From Propionibacteriaceae bacterium (GTDB lineage Bacteria; Actinomycetota; Actinomycetes; Propionibacteriales; Propionibacteriaceae), in the NCBI GenBank assembly GCA_030544185.1, contig JAUNRO010000003.1:1-25028 (forward strand): a DNA stretch of 25,028 nucleotides, read 5' to 3'. Each line of letters begins with the position of its first letter. Position 1 is the first letter of the stretch. A model generated the notes under the pieces. The model saw only the letters and a program-made list of their open reading frames with translations. It searched no databases and was not told where the DNA came from. The translations under genes and the position numbers were made by a program. Shown here piece after piece: positions 14,733 to 23,170 of this stretch.

Positions 14733-15155
14733 CTAGACCAACCTCCCGCCGCGGTAGCGCCAGCGGGGCGCGAGCACACGCATGGGGCCGTTGGCGAAGA
14801 TCCACATGAGCAGCCAGGTGGTGACGAAGTGGATCCAGCCGAGCGCCCCGAGCGGGCGGTCCAGCAGGACCGTGACCAGCCACAGGACCAGGCCCTCGTT
14901 GACGATCGTCACGAGCCCGAACAGCGCCGGCCAGTCCTTCTCCCAGCGGAACTGTTGCAGCCCGTGATAGACCCCCTCCCAGATCGTGCCGAGCAGGCCG
15001 ACCAGGCCGAGGACGAGGAGGCCGCCGGCCAGAAGGGTGGAGTACGCCGCGCCGGTCAGCAGCCCGAACAGCATCAGCACCAGCGTCCAGGGAAGGCCGA
15101 CGATCACCAGCAGGGCCCAGCGGGTCTGGATCCGGCCCATCAGTGTCGGGGTCAC
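14733..15155 (-). CDS. small four-helix membrane protein
   Basis: 140 residues, not recognised by name. Four membrane helices are apparent: WALLVIVGLPWTLVLMLFGL, then STLLAGGLLVLGLVGLLGTI, then a span through FGLVTIVNEGLVLWLVTVLL, then IHFVTTWLLMWIFANGPM. A basic tail (RVLAPRWRYRGGRLV) follows. Hydrophilic loops carry WEGVYHGLQQFRWEKDW between helices 2 and 3. The GTG at 15155 overlaps the flavoprotein stop (GTGA), and the TAG stop is immediately followed by the exporter ATG, so its product is likely made in step with both. An accessory subunit of the exporter or a membrane anchor for the flavoprotein are reasonable guesses only. The frame is open further upstream, but only as a shadow of the flavoprotein. 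Confidence 0.75.
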   Translation of the reverse strand: MTPTLMGRIQTRWALLVIVGLPWTLVLMLFGLLTGAAYSTLLAGGLLVLGLVGLLGTIWEGVYHGLQQFRWEKDWPALFGLVTIVNEGLVLWLVTVLLDRPLGALGWIHFVTTWLLMWIFANGPMRVLAPRWRYRGGRLV

Positions 15156-16669
15156 GGCGCGACTCCCTTCATCCAGCGCCACCACTGGGCGATCGAGCGG
15201 CCCGGCCCGAACCGTGGCGCGAAGCCCTGGCGGACGAGGTCGTCGGAGATCTGCTGGGCGACGTATTGCAGCCCCAGGAACGAGTCCACGGGGGCATAGG
15301 GCCCACCGAGGGTGATGGAACCGGAGGCGTATATCTTCCCGGGGTCGGCGCGGGTGCCGGTGATCTCGAAGTGGTTCGACACATCGAGGCGGCCCATCGG
15401 GTTGCGGCCCGCGCCCGCGTGGTCGAGCAGGTCGGCGAGCAACTGGGACTGGGTCAGATCGCCCACCAGCCCGGTCGCGTCGATGATGTAGTCCGTCTCC
15501 AGCGGCACGATGGCCCCATCGGGGGTGCGGATCGTGGTGCGGATGCCGGCCGGCCCACGATCGACCGACTGCACCGTGCCGACTGCCGCGCGATAGACCC
15601 CCGAGTCCCGGGCGCGGTCGAGCTGGGTGTCCCACTCCTTGCGGTGCGGGGTATTGGTGCCGCCCATCGACTTGATGAAGTCCGCGCGCTCGGCACCGGT
15701 GAGCCGCTCCAGGTGGAATTTGAGCTGGCCACCCCAGGCGCCCTTCGCATAGTTGAACCCCTGGTATTGGAACCCGTTGCTCGCATCGCGCCGGAACGTC
15801 GCCGGCCCGGACGGGCGGTCACGCCAGGTCCGGAACAGGTGCAGGATCTCCACGCGCGCGCCGTGGCGCTCCACTTCGTCGAGGAGCCGCTGGAGAATGC
15901 GGGAACCGACGATGCCGGAGCCACGGACGAGCACGCGCCCACCCCGGCCGCGGAGCTGCTCATAGACGTGCTCGTGCGGCTCATAGGCGTTGACCACATG
16001 GCTGAAGTCGCTGGTGCGCTGGCGATAGTCCTGAAGGTCCGGGGTGAAGTTCACCCCCGGATAGCCCACGGCCAGGTGCACCCACCGGCAGCGGTAGGCC
16101 ACGCGCCGGGTCGCGCCCCAGCCGGCCGGGGGCGTGACGAGGACGACATAACCCCCCGCGGCATGCCGCCGCACCATCCGCGCCCGCCCGGGTTGCAGCA
16201 TCCCGGCCCAGCCGATCCGGTCGGCCTCTTTGGCAGTGGCGCGATAGACCTGCCCGGCGCGCGGGGTAAACCAGTCGCTGAGGATCGGCTCGCTCGCCAC
16301 CTGGAGAATGGGCTTGAGCGAGCGGTCCTGCCAGGCCTCGGTGAACGCATAGCTCGGATAGCCCCACAGATTGTCGGGGCAGGACGCCGAGTCGGACCGG
16401 ATGCGCTCGTGGTCGGGGATCTGGGACACGCTCGCGAGGTGGCGATAGGTGTCCCAGGCGTTCGGGCGCGGGGTGATGACGCGGAGTTGCTCCGGGGGTA
16501 CGCCATAGATGCGCAGGCGGTCGACGAGCGTGAACGACCCGAAGCCGCCCCCGACGGACACCAGTGGGACCTGGGCGAGCGGGATCCCTGCCTCGGCGAG
16601 CAGGTCATCGGTCCAGGTGGAGGTGGAACGCAAGCGGTCGGTGAGATCACCGGGGACTGGACTGGTCAC
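15152..16669 (-). CDS. FAD/NAD(P)-binding oxidoreductase (flavoprotein)
   Basis: 505 residues from the GTG at 16669. There are two Rossmann folds: the first with GGGFGS at residues 40-45 inside VPLVSVGGGFGSFTLVDRL, the second with GSGIVGS at 250-256 inside VLVRGSGIVGSRILQRLL. A DATG segment at 397-400 and an ASGSITLGGPYAPVDSFLGL block (448-468) form the usual FAD-closing region. This arrangement is that of pyridine-nucleotide flavoprotein monooxygenases or dehydrogenases (lysine/ornithine N-hydroxylase-like topology), but the substrate is unknown. No transmembrane segment or redox-active CxxC was seen. The start overlaps the kinase stop (GTGA) and its own stop overlaps the small membrane gene. 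A longer N-terminal extension to 16774 is a shadow of the kinase gene. Confidence 0.8.
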   Translation of the reverse strand: MTSPVPGDLTDRLRSTSTWTDDLLAEAGIPLAQVPLVSVGGGFGSFTLVDRLRIYGVPPEQLRVITPRPNAWDTYRHLASVSQIPDHERIRSDSASCPDNLWGYPSYAFTEAWQDRSLKPILQVASEPILSDWFTPRAGQVYRATAKEADRIGWAGMLQPGRARMVRRHAAGGYVVLVTPPAGWGATRRVAYRCRWVHLAVGYPGVNFTPDLQDYRQRTSDFSHVVNAYEPHEHVYEQLRGRGGRVLVRGSGIVGSRILQRLLDEVERHGARVEILHLFRTWRDRPSGPATFRRDASNGFQYQGFNYAKGAWGGQLKFHLERLTGAERADFIKSMGGTNTPHRKEWDTQLDRARDSGVYRAAVGTVQSVDRGPAGIRTTIRTPDGAIVPLETDYIIDATGLVGDLTQSQLLADLLDHAGAGRNPMGRLDVSNHFEITGTRADPGKIYASGSITLGGPYAPVDSFLGLQYVAQQISDDLVRQGFAPRFGPGRSIAQWWRWMKGVAP

Positions 16670-17970
16670 GGCCCGAGCAGAACGTTCACCAAAGGGACGG
16701 CCGCGAGGCGCTGGGAACGGTCCCACAGCATCCAGGCGATGAGGATCACGCACACCACGACGATGGCCCAGCACGCGATGATCACCGGCAGGCCGCGACT
16801 CGTCGTCTCCGCCTCCGGCTGCAGTTCGAGATGACGCTGGCCGTGCCCGCCCGGGGCAAGCCCCACGACCGTGGGCGCCGAGCCCGCGCCGGGCCAGTTC
16901 GGCGTCGCCTGCTGATGGGGTACGCCCGGGACGGCCTCCATGCGGGTGTGCGCGGAGGGTGCGGACGACGGGTGGACCGGGGAGCCCACCGGTGAACCCA
17001 TCGGCACTCCCGCGGGGGAGCCCATCGGCGACCCGCCGAAGTCGAAGCCCGGGGGCATGCCCGGCGTGCCCATCCCCTGGGGCACCACCGTCGCATCGGG
17101 CTCACCGGGGGTGCGCTGCACGCGATATTCGCCCAGTGGCAGGCCGAGCTGGCGGCGGGCGTTCATCAGGGCCCGGGCGAACGCGTCACAGGTCTGGGGC
17201 CGGGTCTCGGGGCGCTTCGCGAGCGAGGCCGCCACCAGGTCGGCGATCGGCGCGGGGACGCCCCACTGGGACAGGTGCGGAGCCGGCTCATTGGTGATGC
17301 GTTGGATGAGGGTGAGAATCGAGGTGTCGGTCTCACGAACGAACGGGGCCTGGCCGGTGATCATGGCGAACAGGGTCGACGCCAGCGAATAGACGTCGCT
17401 CGGCGGCGTGGGCTTGTCGCCGGTCACGAGCTCGGGGGCGATGTGGGCCGGTGAGCCCGCCATCATCCCGGTCTCGGTCATGGAGGCCTCGGTGCCGATG
17501 TGGGCGATGCCGAAGTCGGCGAGCTTGGGCGTGCCATAGGAATCGATCAACAGGTTGGCGGGCTTGATGTCGCGGTGAAGAATCCCGGCGGCGTGGGCGG
17601 TCTGGAGGGCACCGGCGATCTGGACAATGATCTCGCTCGCCTCCTGCCAGCTCAGCCGTTGGCCCTGCTTCAGCCGGTCGCCGACCGAGCCGGCGGCGCA
17701 CAGCTCCATGATCAGATAGGGCGCACCCTCGGTGGTGATGCCCTGGGTGTGGACGTCGACAACGTTCGGGTGACCGCTGAGCCGGCCGATCGCGCGCGCC
17801 TCGCGAGTGAACCGCTGGCGCGCCTCGGCATCCAGGTCGATCTTGGTGAGCACCTTGACGGCGACGTCGCGGTTTAGGTCGTCCTGATGGGCGCGATAGA
17901 CCTTGCCGAAGCCGCCCTGCCCGATCAGCTCGGCGTTCGCGACACCGGGCACCCCGATTTGCACACTCAT
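16666..17970 (-). CDS. transmembrane Ser/Thr protein kinase (PknB-like, no PASTA domains)
   Basis: 434 residues, first gene of the operon. The kinase domain spans about 10-275, with Gly loop GQGGFG (17-22), K39 (VAVKV), HRDIKPAN (132-139), DFG (152-154), an activation loop with T165 and T167, APE (178-180) and D192. A Pro/Gly/Ser linker follows (about 285-392, with repeated MGSP units). One membrane helix at about 395-416 leaves only some 18 residues outside, so there is no real sensor domain. Threonines in the linker and activation loop are plausible FHA ligands. The ATG at 17970 is preferred to a GTG at 17985; GACAAT lies 7 nt upstream, hinting at a leaderless transcript, though AGGG is also close. 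Confidence 0.92.
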   Translation of the reverse strand: MSVQIGVPGVANAELIGQGGFGKVYRAHQDDLNRDVAVKVLTKIDLDAEARQRFTREARAIGRLSGHPNVVDVHTQGITTEGAPYLIMELCAAGSVGDRLKQGQRLSWQEASEIIVQIAGALQTAHAAGILHRDIKPANLLIDSYGTPKLADFGIAHIGTEASMTETGMMAGSPAHIAPELVTGDKPTPPSDVYSLASTLFAMITGQAPFVRETDTSILTLIQRITNEPAPHLSQWGVPAPIADLVAASLAKRPETRPQTCDAFARALMNARRQLGLPLGEYRVQRTPGEPDATVVPQGMGTPGMPPGFDFGGSPMGSPAGVPMGSPVGSPVHPSSAPSAHTRMEAVPGVPHQQATPNWPGAGSAPTVVGLAPGGHGQRHLELQPEAETTSRGLPVIIACWAIVVVCVILIAWMLWDRSQRLAAVPLVNVLLGP

Positions 17971-18046
17971 GCGCCCTATTGTCACGCCTTTCGGCTCATC
18001 CGGAAGCCCCGGTGCGGTGAATCAATTGGGCGTTGGCAACCGATTT

Positions 18047-18068
18047 CGGCTGACCAGTCAGTCAGCCG
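18047..18068 (-). terminator. hairpin between the amidase and the kinase operon
   Basis: CGGCTGAC-CAGTCA-GTCAGCCG is a perfect 8-bp stem, 21 nt after the amidase stop on the minus strand. It has no U-run. It could end amidase transcription or be part of the kinase-operon promoter region. Confidence 0.4.
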
Positions 18069-18089
18069 GACCCGGAGAACTGAACCTGG

Positions 18090-19235
18090 CTAGAGCACCG
18101 TGGCCAGCGCGACGAGCTCCCGGTCGCTGTTCGGCGGGCCGATCAGGCAGGCGCCGGCCGGCATGGCGTCCGCGGTGCGCAGCGGCACGGAGACCGCTGG
18201 CAGCCCCGCGAGGGAGGCGATCGCGGTCAGGTTCAGTGTCGCGAGGCGGGCGGCGGCGTACGCCCCAGGGGTCGCGCGGCGCGGGGGCACGCTGGCGGCG
18301 GAGGGGACCACGAGCACATCGTCGCCGATGAGGGCGGTGATCGCGGTCCGGGCGTTATCGGCCTCGGCGCACGCCTCGGCGTACTGTTGCGGGGTGATGC
18401 CGGCCGCGGTGCGGAACCGGCCGGCGATCTCCGCGCCGAGCGCGTCGGGATGGGCGAGCAGCCAGTCCCCGTGCTGCTGCCAGGCCTCGAAGCCCTGGAC
18501 GACCGTCATCACCTTGCGCCAGTGGTCCAATGGCAGGTCGTGGTCGATCTCGCGGCGGGGCAGGCCCAGCATCCGATCGTCGACGAAGCCCCAGAGGGCG
18601 TCGGTGATCTCGTCGTCCGCGGCGGCGAGCAGGCCAGCGGCCACGGCGACCCGGTTGAGCTGGGCCCCTCGCTGCGGAGGCATCAGGGCATTGGTGACCC
18701 GGGCCAGGGTGAGTGCATCGCGGGTGATCCAACCGATCGCGTCCAGGCTCGGGGCGAGGGCGAACATACCGGCTCGGCTCAGGACGCCGTGGGTCGTCCG
18801 CAGTCCGTAGAGGCCCTGGTAGGCCGCGGGCACCCGCACCGAGCCGGCGGTGTCGCTGCCGAGACCGATATCCGCCTCGCCCAGGGCCACCGCTGCGGCC
18901 GTGCCGGAACTCGACCCGCCGCTCACCCGGTCGGGGGCCGCGGGGTTCGGTGGGGTGCCATAGTGCGGGTTGACGCCGGTGAGGGCATAGATGAACTCGT
19001 CGCACTGGGTGATGCCCACCGGCTCGGCGCCCGCGCTCAACAGCGCGGTGACGGCGGCCGCCGAGACGGCCGCGGGCTCGGCCTGCGCCAACCAGGCGGG
19101 CACCCCGGCACCGCACCGGTGGCCGGCGACGGCGTACACATCCTTGATCGCGAACCGCAGCCCCACCAGCGGGCCCACCTGCGGAGCCGGCAGCGGGCCC
19201 TCGGTCAGGCGCCAGACGGCCGGATCAAGTGGCAT
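18090..19235 (-). CDS. amidase (amidase-signature family)
   Basis: 381-residue hydrolase of carboxamides with the Ser-cisSer-Lys triad: K31 (FAIKDVY), cis-Ser in SGGSSSGTAAAVA (near S109) and nucleophile S132 in SDTAGSVRVPAAYQGLYGLRTTHG. This is shorter than GatA-type subunits (about 480) and lacks GatB/GatC neighbours, so it is a stand-alone amidase rather than part of the tRNA amidotransferase. Relatives include AtzF-like allophanate hydrolases and indoleacetamide hydrolases; the substrate is not readable from sequence. The ATG at 19235 has no Shine-Dalgarno; CACTAT ends 6 nt upstream, a weak leaderless signal. It lies 21 nt behind a membrane-protein gene on the same strand and may also be read through from it. 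Confidence 0.9.
   Translation of the reverse strand: MPLDPAVWRLTEGPLPAPQVGPLVGLRFAIKDVYAVAGHRCGAGVPAWLAQAEPAAVSAAAVTALLSAGAEPVGITQCDEFIYALTGVNPHYGTPPNPAAPDRVSGGSSSGTAAAVALGEADIGLGSDTAGSVRVPAAYQGLYGLRTTHGVLSRAGMFALAPSLDAIGWITRDALTLARVTNALMPPQRGAQLNRVAVAAGLLAAADDEITDALWGFVDDRMLGLPRREIDHDLPLDHWRKVMTVVQGFEAWQQHGDWLLAHPDALGAEIAGRFRTAAGITPQQYAEACAEADNARTAITALIGDDVLVVPSAASVPPRRATPGAYAAARLATLNLTAIASLAGLPAVSVPLRTADAMPAGACLIGPPNSDRELVALATVL
18255..18264. repeat. GGCGTACGCC palindrome, copy 3
   Basis: Perfect palindrome inside the amidase gene, here read as Ala-Tyr-Ala, a different frame from copies 1 and 2. Confidence 0.5.
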
Positions 19236-19256
19236 CGCCCCATAGTGCCGCAGGGA

Positions 19257-20369
19257 TCACTGCCACGTCACCGCAGGGGTCCGCTCCGTCAGGTTCACGC
19301 AGCCGGTGAAATCCTTCTTGTCCGCGGGGATCTTCTGGAAGCCGCTGGCGCTGCGGTATTCGTAGGCCACCTCGGCGCTGAATGTCCCGCAGACGTTGGT
19401 GAAGTCCTGGTCAGGCTTGATGTCGGCCTTCTGCGCGACCTCGAAACGGCTGCCACCACCGGCCAGCGACCAGGTGCCATAGGAGCCCGTGCGGTTGGTG
19501 GGGGCCGGGACGCTGAACGGGCAGCCCGCGGGGGCGGTGTCGGAGCCGGTCATGCACCGGCTGAAGGCGGAACCCAGCGCCGAGCGCACCCGCTCGTCGC
19601 CGCCCTTGCTCAGCTTGACCTTCATCGTGACGGTCTTGCTCTCCCCCGGCTTGAGCGTGACGTAGCGATCCCCGTCGTAGTCCCACAGATAGGTCGACAG
19701 TCCGGAGTCGTGGGACTGCTGCAGCTCATAGGTGCCCGGATAGACGATCATCGCCTCGCCGTCCTTGGCCGCCATGGAATAGCCGATCGAGAAGCCGGCG
19801 CCGTCGCGGTCGCTGTCGACGGTGAGCTTGCTGAAGCCGTCGACGACCTTCCACGTCCCGTCGACCTTGCGCATCTCGAGGTCCACTGTCTCCTCGCGGC
19901 CGGCCACGGTATAGGTCACGGTCGCGATGTTGCCGCTCGTGCGCACGCTCTTCACCGCATAGTCCTGATGCCGCGCCGCCTTGCGTGCCTCCTCGAGCTG
20001 GGCCGCATCGGGCACGTTCACCACGTGATCGGCGAGTTCATCGGAATAGGTCTTGCCGACCGCCTCGAAATAGCGATGGACGCCGTCCTCCATGCTGTCG
20101 CGGCCCGAGGCGATCGAGCCGACGATCAGCGCCCCGACGAGGATCAGGGTCACGACCGCGGAGATCGCGATGATGAGTTTCGTCGCGTTGCCCGAGCTCC
20201 GCTGCGCCGGATCCGGTCCGCGCCGGGCACCCACCGGGGCGTGCTGCCAGGTGCCGGGGCCACCACCTGGGCCCACGGACCGCGGCCCGGACCAGGGGTC
20301 CCCCTGCGGGCCGGGCACGGGGCCCCAGGGGCCGTGGCCGTGCGGGTTCTGGGGGTGCTGTTCAGTCAT
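19257..20369 (-). CDS. membrane-anchored hypothetical protein with Pro/Gly-rich N-terminus
   Basis: 370 residues. A cytosolic Pro/Gly/His-rich segment (about 1-75) leads to one membrane helix at about 85-108 (KLIIAISAVVTLILVGALIVG). The rest is extracytoplasmic: a DUF4878/NTF2-like stretch (HRYFEAVGKTYSDELADHVV then VTYTVAGREETVDLEMRKVDGTWKVVDGF), then a beta-rich region with four cysteines (CMTGSDTAPAGC, and two nearer the C-terminus), probably disulfide-bonded. This layout is common in actinobacterial envelope proteins; the molecular role is unknown. Upstream, only a weak GAGGCAGG stands for a ribosome site. It precedes the amidase by 21 nt on the same strand, and its promoter region is shared with divergent fruK (168 bp between them). 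Confidence 0.82.
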   Translation of the reverse strand: MTEQHPQNPHGHGPWGPVPGPQGDPWSGPRSVGPGGGPGTWQHAPVGARRGPDPAQRSSGNATKLIIAISAVVTLILVGALIVGSIASGRDSMEDGVHRYFEAVGKTYSDELADHVVNVPDAAQLEEARKAARHQDYAVKSVRTSGNIATVTYTVAGREETVDLEMRKVDGTWKVVDGFSKLTVDSDRDGAGFSIGYSMAAKDGEAMIVYPGTYELQQSHDSGLSTYLWDYDGDRYVTLKPGESKTVTMKVKLSKGGDERVRSALGSAFSRCMTGSDTAPAGCPFSVPAPTNRTGSYGTWSLAGGGSRFEVAQKADIKPDQDFTNVCGTFSAEVAYEYRSASGFQKIPADKKDFTGCVNLTERTPAVTWQ

Positions 20370-20467
20370 GGATTACCTGCCTCACGCGATGTCCGGCCGC
20401 ATCCTCGCACGCGGCGGGGCCGCCGTCCGATCGGCGTTTCGGCTTCCACCGTTCAGAATTTCCCGGC

Positions 20468-20498
20468 TTGAGGGCGCGATCGACCGATCGCCTATATT
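20468..20498 (+). promoter_or_regulatory. putative fruK promoter with embedded operator-like palindrome
   Basis: TTGAGG at 20468-20473 and TATATT at 20493-20498 are separated by 19 nt, a slightly long spacer. The spacer holds the perfect inverted repeat GCGATCG-AC-CGATCGC (20476-20491). A repressor bound there would cover both boxes. Regulatory role is inferred from position and symmetry. Confidence 0.45.
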
Positions 20499-20502
20499 CG
20501 GA

Positions 20503-20518
20503 CCGAGGACAACCTCGG
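20503..20518. repeat. second inverted repeat upstream of fruK
   Basis: CCGAGG-ACAA-CCTCGG, a perfect 6-bp repeat 5 nt after the TATATT box and 19 nt before the ATG, so around or just after the expected transcription start. It could be a second operator or a leader hairpin. Confidence 0.4.
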
Positions 20519-20537
20519 AAACGGACGTCGTGATCAC

Positions 20538-21494
20538 ATGATCGTCACCTTCACGCCCAATCCCAGCCTCGACCGCACCGCCCGGGTGCGCGGCGAGATC
20601 GCCCGCGGCGGCGTCCACCGCCTCGCCGACATCACCACCCAGCCCGGCGGCAAGGGCGTGAACATCGCCCTCGCGGTCCACCTGGCCCGCCAGCCTGTGC
20701 TGGCGGTGGTCCCGGCCGCCGCGCAGGATCCCCTGTTGACGGCGCTGACCGATATCGGCCTGCCCTACCGCAGCGTTCCGGTCGGTTTCCCCGTCCGGAC
20801 CAACCTCACCCTCACCGAGGACGACGGGACGACCACCAAATTCAACGAGCCGGGTGCCCCCGTGACGGCCGAGCAGGTCGAGCTGCTCACCGACCTGGTG
20901 GTCGACTCCGCCCATGCCGCCCGCTGGGTCGCCCTGTCCGGGTCGCTGCCGCCCGGTGCGCCGGTGGATTGGTACGCCCGGATCGTCCGCGCCCTGCGTC
21001 CCCTGCCCGTCCGGGTCGCGATCGACACCTCCGACGCGCCGCTGCTGGCCTTGACCGCCGAGCTTCCGGAGGCCGGCCCCGATCTGATCAAGCCCAACGC
21101 CGAGGAGCTCGCCCAGCTCGTCGGTGGCAGCGGCCCCAAGCTCGAGGCCGCCGCGGCGGCCGGGGAGCTTGGCCCCATCGTCAGCGCCGCGCGCGATCTC
21201 ACCGAGCATGGGATCGGTGCGGTCCTGGTCACGCTGGGCGGCGCGGGAGCGCTGCTCGTCACGGACTCCGGCGGGTGGCGGGCCCCCGCGCCCAGCGTCC
21301 CCGTCCAGTCCACGGTCGGCGCGGGGGACGCAGCGCTCACCGGTTATCTGCTCGCCGAATCCGCGGGCCTCAGGGGCCCGGACCTGCTCCGCCAAGCGGT
21401 CGCCTATGGCTCCGCCGCGGCCGCGCTCCCCGGCACGTCGGTGCCAGCGCCGCACCAGACCGCCCCGGACGACGTCGAGATCACCGCGATCTGA
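20538..21494 (+). CDS. fruK: 1-phosphofructokinase (PfkB family)
   Basis: 318-residue cytosolic kinase converting fructose 1-phosphate to fructose 1,6-bisphosphate with ATP; tagatose 6-phosphate kinase is the close alternative. The opening TFTPNPSLDR and GGKGVN (37-42) are diagnostic of the FruK/LacC branch, and VGAGDAALTGYL carries the catalytic base D264 and the anion hole. KFNEPG (101-106) and IKPNAEEL are further branch markers. No PTS fructose transporter or DeoR/FruR regulator lies next to it in this window, unlike classical fru operons. The ATG lacks a clear Shine-Dalgarno. The upstream region carries a TATATT box and two perfect inverted repeats that suggest repression. It ends 41 nt from convergent argS. 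Confidence 0.9.
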   Translation: MIVTFTPNPSLDRTARVRGEIARGGVHRLADITTQPGGKGVNIALAVHLARQPVLAVVPAAAQDPLLTALTDIGLPYRSVPVGFPVRTNLTLTEDDGTTTKFNEPGAPVTAEQVELLTDLVVDSAHAARWVALSGSLPPGAPVDWYARIVRALRPLPVRVAIDTSDAPLLALTAELPEAGPDLIKPNAEELAQLVGGSGPKLEAAAAAGELGPIVSAARDLTEHGIGAVLVTLGGAGALLVTDSGGWRAPAPSVPVQSTVGAGDAALTGYLLAESAGLRGPDLLRQAVAYGSAAAALPGTSVPAPHQTAPDDVEITAI

Positions 21495-21535
21495 GCCTGG
21501 GGCGAGAGATTCCGGGACGCGGCCGGTGGGCTGAG

Positions 21536-23170
21536 CTACATGCGTTCCGGAGCGGCGATCCCGAGCAGGCCCAGGCCCTTCGCCAGCACGTCGCGCGTCG
21601 CCGCGACGAGGCCCAGGCGAGAGGCCCGCACGGCGCCCTCGCTCTTCAGGACGGGGCATTGCTCATAGAAAGAGGAGTAGGCCGTCGCGAGCTCGAACAG
21701 ATAGGTGCACAGTTTGTGCGGCTGCAACTCGGCGGCGAGCTGGGCGACCACCTCACCGAAGCGCGACAGCGCCATCGCCAGGGCCTGCTCCGCCGGCTCG
21801 TCCACGACGGTGATGGGCCCGACCACGGCCCCGTCCGCCGCCGCCGCCCGCAGGATCTGGTTGCAGCGGGCGTGGGCGTACTGCAGATAGGGGCCCGTGT
21901 CACCGGTGGTCTTGGTCATCCGGACCGGGTCGAAGACATAGTCCTTCTGCAGGCCGGAGGACAGGTCGGCATATTTGATCGCGGCGAGCGCGATCTCGGG
22001 CGCCGCATTCTCCTCGGCCGCATCGAGCAGGTCGACCAGCTTGGCCGCGGACCCGTCGCGCGACTTCAGTGGCCGGTTGTCATCGCCGAGCACCATGCCA
22101 TAGCCGATGTGCTCCGCGGTCACCGAATCCGGGAGCCAGCCGGCCTTGCGGGCGGCGGCGAAGACCTGGCGGAAGTGACCGGACTGGCGCGCATCGGTGA
22201 CATAGATGAGCCGATCCGCGTGCAGGGTGCGGACCCGGTGCCGGATGGCGGCGAGATCGGTGGTGGCGTATCCATAACCGCCGTCGCTCTTGCGCACGAT
22301 CAGCGGTGCCTCGAACCCGTCGACGAACACGCACAGCGCCCCGTTGTCGATCACCCCGACCCCGGACGCCTCGAGCTCATCGCACACCGCGGCCAGGTCG
22401 GCGTTGTAGGTCGACTCACCCGCCAGATCGGCATCGGTGAGCAGCACGTTCAGCCGGTCATAGGCGGCGTTGAAGCCCGCCTTCGAGACATCGATGAGTT
22501 GCTGCCAGATCGCCAGCGACTCCGCCTCGCCGCCTTGGAAGACCGAGACCCGGGCCCGGGCACGGGTGGCGAAGCCAGGATCGGTCTTGAATCTGGCGGC
22601 GGCACGCTTGTAGAGGTCATCGGCCTCGGCGAGGCTGAGCGCGACGACGTCGGTGCCCTCGTCGAGGATCTGCTCGATCAGCATGCCGAACTGGGTGCCC
22701 CAGTCGCCGATGTGGTTCTGGGCGAGCACGGTGTTGCCGACCGCGGTCAGCACGCGGTTGAAGCAGTCGCCGATGATCGTGGTGCGCAAGTGACCGACGT
22801 GCATCTGTTTCGCCACATTCGGCGCGGAATAGTCGATGACGACCCGCTGCGGATCGGCCGTGGTGGCCACACCGGCCCGGTCGTCGGTGCGCACCTGCTC
22901 GGCGGACGCCGCCAGCACATCGTTGCGCAGCCGGAAATTGATGAACCCCGGCCCGGCGATCTCCAGCGGCTCGCACAGATCCGACACGTCCAGCTCGTCG
23001 ACGATGCGCTGCGCGATCTCCCGCGGCGGCCTGCCCTCGGACTTGGCCAGGCGCAGGGCGACGTTGGACTGGAAGTGGCCGAACTGCGGCTTGGTGGCAG
23101 CCCGCAGCTCGGGATCGATCCCGGCGACGCTGTCGACACGGGAGTTCAGTTCTGAGGGCAGGGACGACAT
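21536..23170 (-). CDS. argS: arginyl-tRNA synthetase
   Basis: 544-residue class I aminoacyl-tRNA synthetase charging tRNA-Arg. The N-terminal additional domain (residues 1-100) includes GFINFRL. The ATP-binding HIGH variant H124-V-G-H127 sits in APNVAKQMHVGHLRT, and the KMSKS position reads KSRDGSAAKLVDLL, the degenerate form usual for ArgRS. The C-terminal DALR anticodon-binding domain contains QYAHARCNQILR and the terminal LGLLGIAAPERM. Length is normal. The ATG at 23170 has GAGAGG 9 nt upstream and is preferred to the ATG at 23179, which touches that site. It is divergent from the FGGY kinase (86 bp between) and convergent with fruK. Confidence 0.96.
   Translation of the reverse strand: MSSLPSELNSRVDSVAGIDPELRAATKPQFGHFQSNVALRLAKSEGRPPREIAQRIVDELDVSDLCEPLEIAGPGFINFRLRNDVLAASAEQVRTDDRAGVATTADPQRVVIDYSAPNVAKQMHVGHLRTTIIGDCFNRVLTAVGNTVLAQNHIGDWGTQFGMLIEQILDEGTDVVALSLAEADDLYKRAAARFKTDPGFATRARARVSVFQGGEAESLAIWQQLIDVSKAGFNAAYDRLNVLLTDADLAGESTYNADLAAVCDELEASGVGVIDNGALCVFVDGFEAPLIVRKSDGGYGYATTDLAAIRHRVRTLHADRLIYVTDARQSGHFRQVFAAARKAGWLPDSVTAEHIGYGMVLGDDNRPLKSRDGSAAKLVDLLDAAEENAAPEIALAAIKYADLSSGLQKDYVFDPVRMTKTTGDTGPYLQYAHARCNQILRAAAADGAVVGPITVVDEPAEQALAMALSRFGEVVAQLAAELQPHKLCTYLFELATAYSSFYEQCPVLKSEGAVRASRLGLVAATRDVLAKGLGLLGIAAPERM

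Noticed and set aside
12516..15299. A 927-codon plus-strand open frame
   Set aside because: Antisense shadow of the FHA, kinase and TauE genes; the product is low-complexity Arg/Gly/Glu with no recognisable domain.
15143..16834. A 563-codon plus-strand open frame
   Set aside because: Antisense to the flavoprotein, whose two Rossmann motifs make the minus strand clearly coding.
16950..17045. Apparent short tandem repeats in the first kinase
   Set aside because: They encode the MGSP/VGSP linker of the kinase; spacing is irregular and there are no CRISPR-like spacers.
18387..20471. A 694-codon plus-strand open frame
   Set aside because: Antisense to the amidase and membrane protein; no family features and no ribosome site.
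20969..23155. A 728-codon plus-strand open frame
   Set aside because: Shadow of fruK (other frame) and antisense of argS, both firmly identified.
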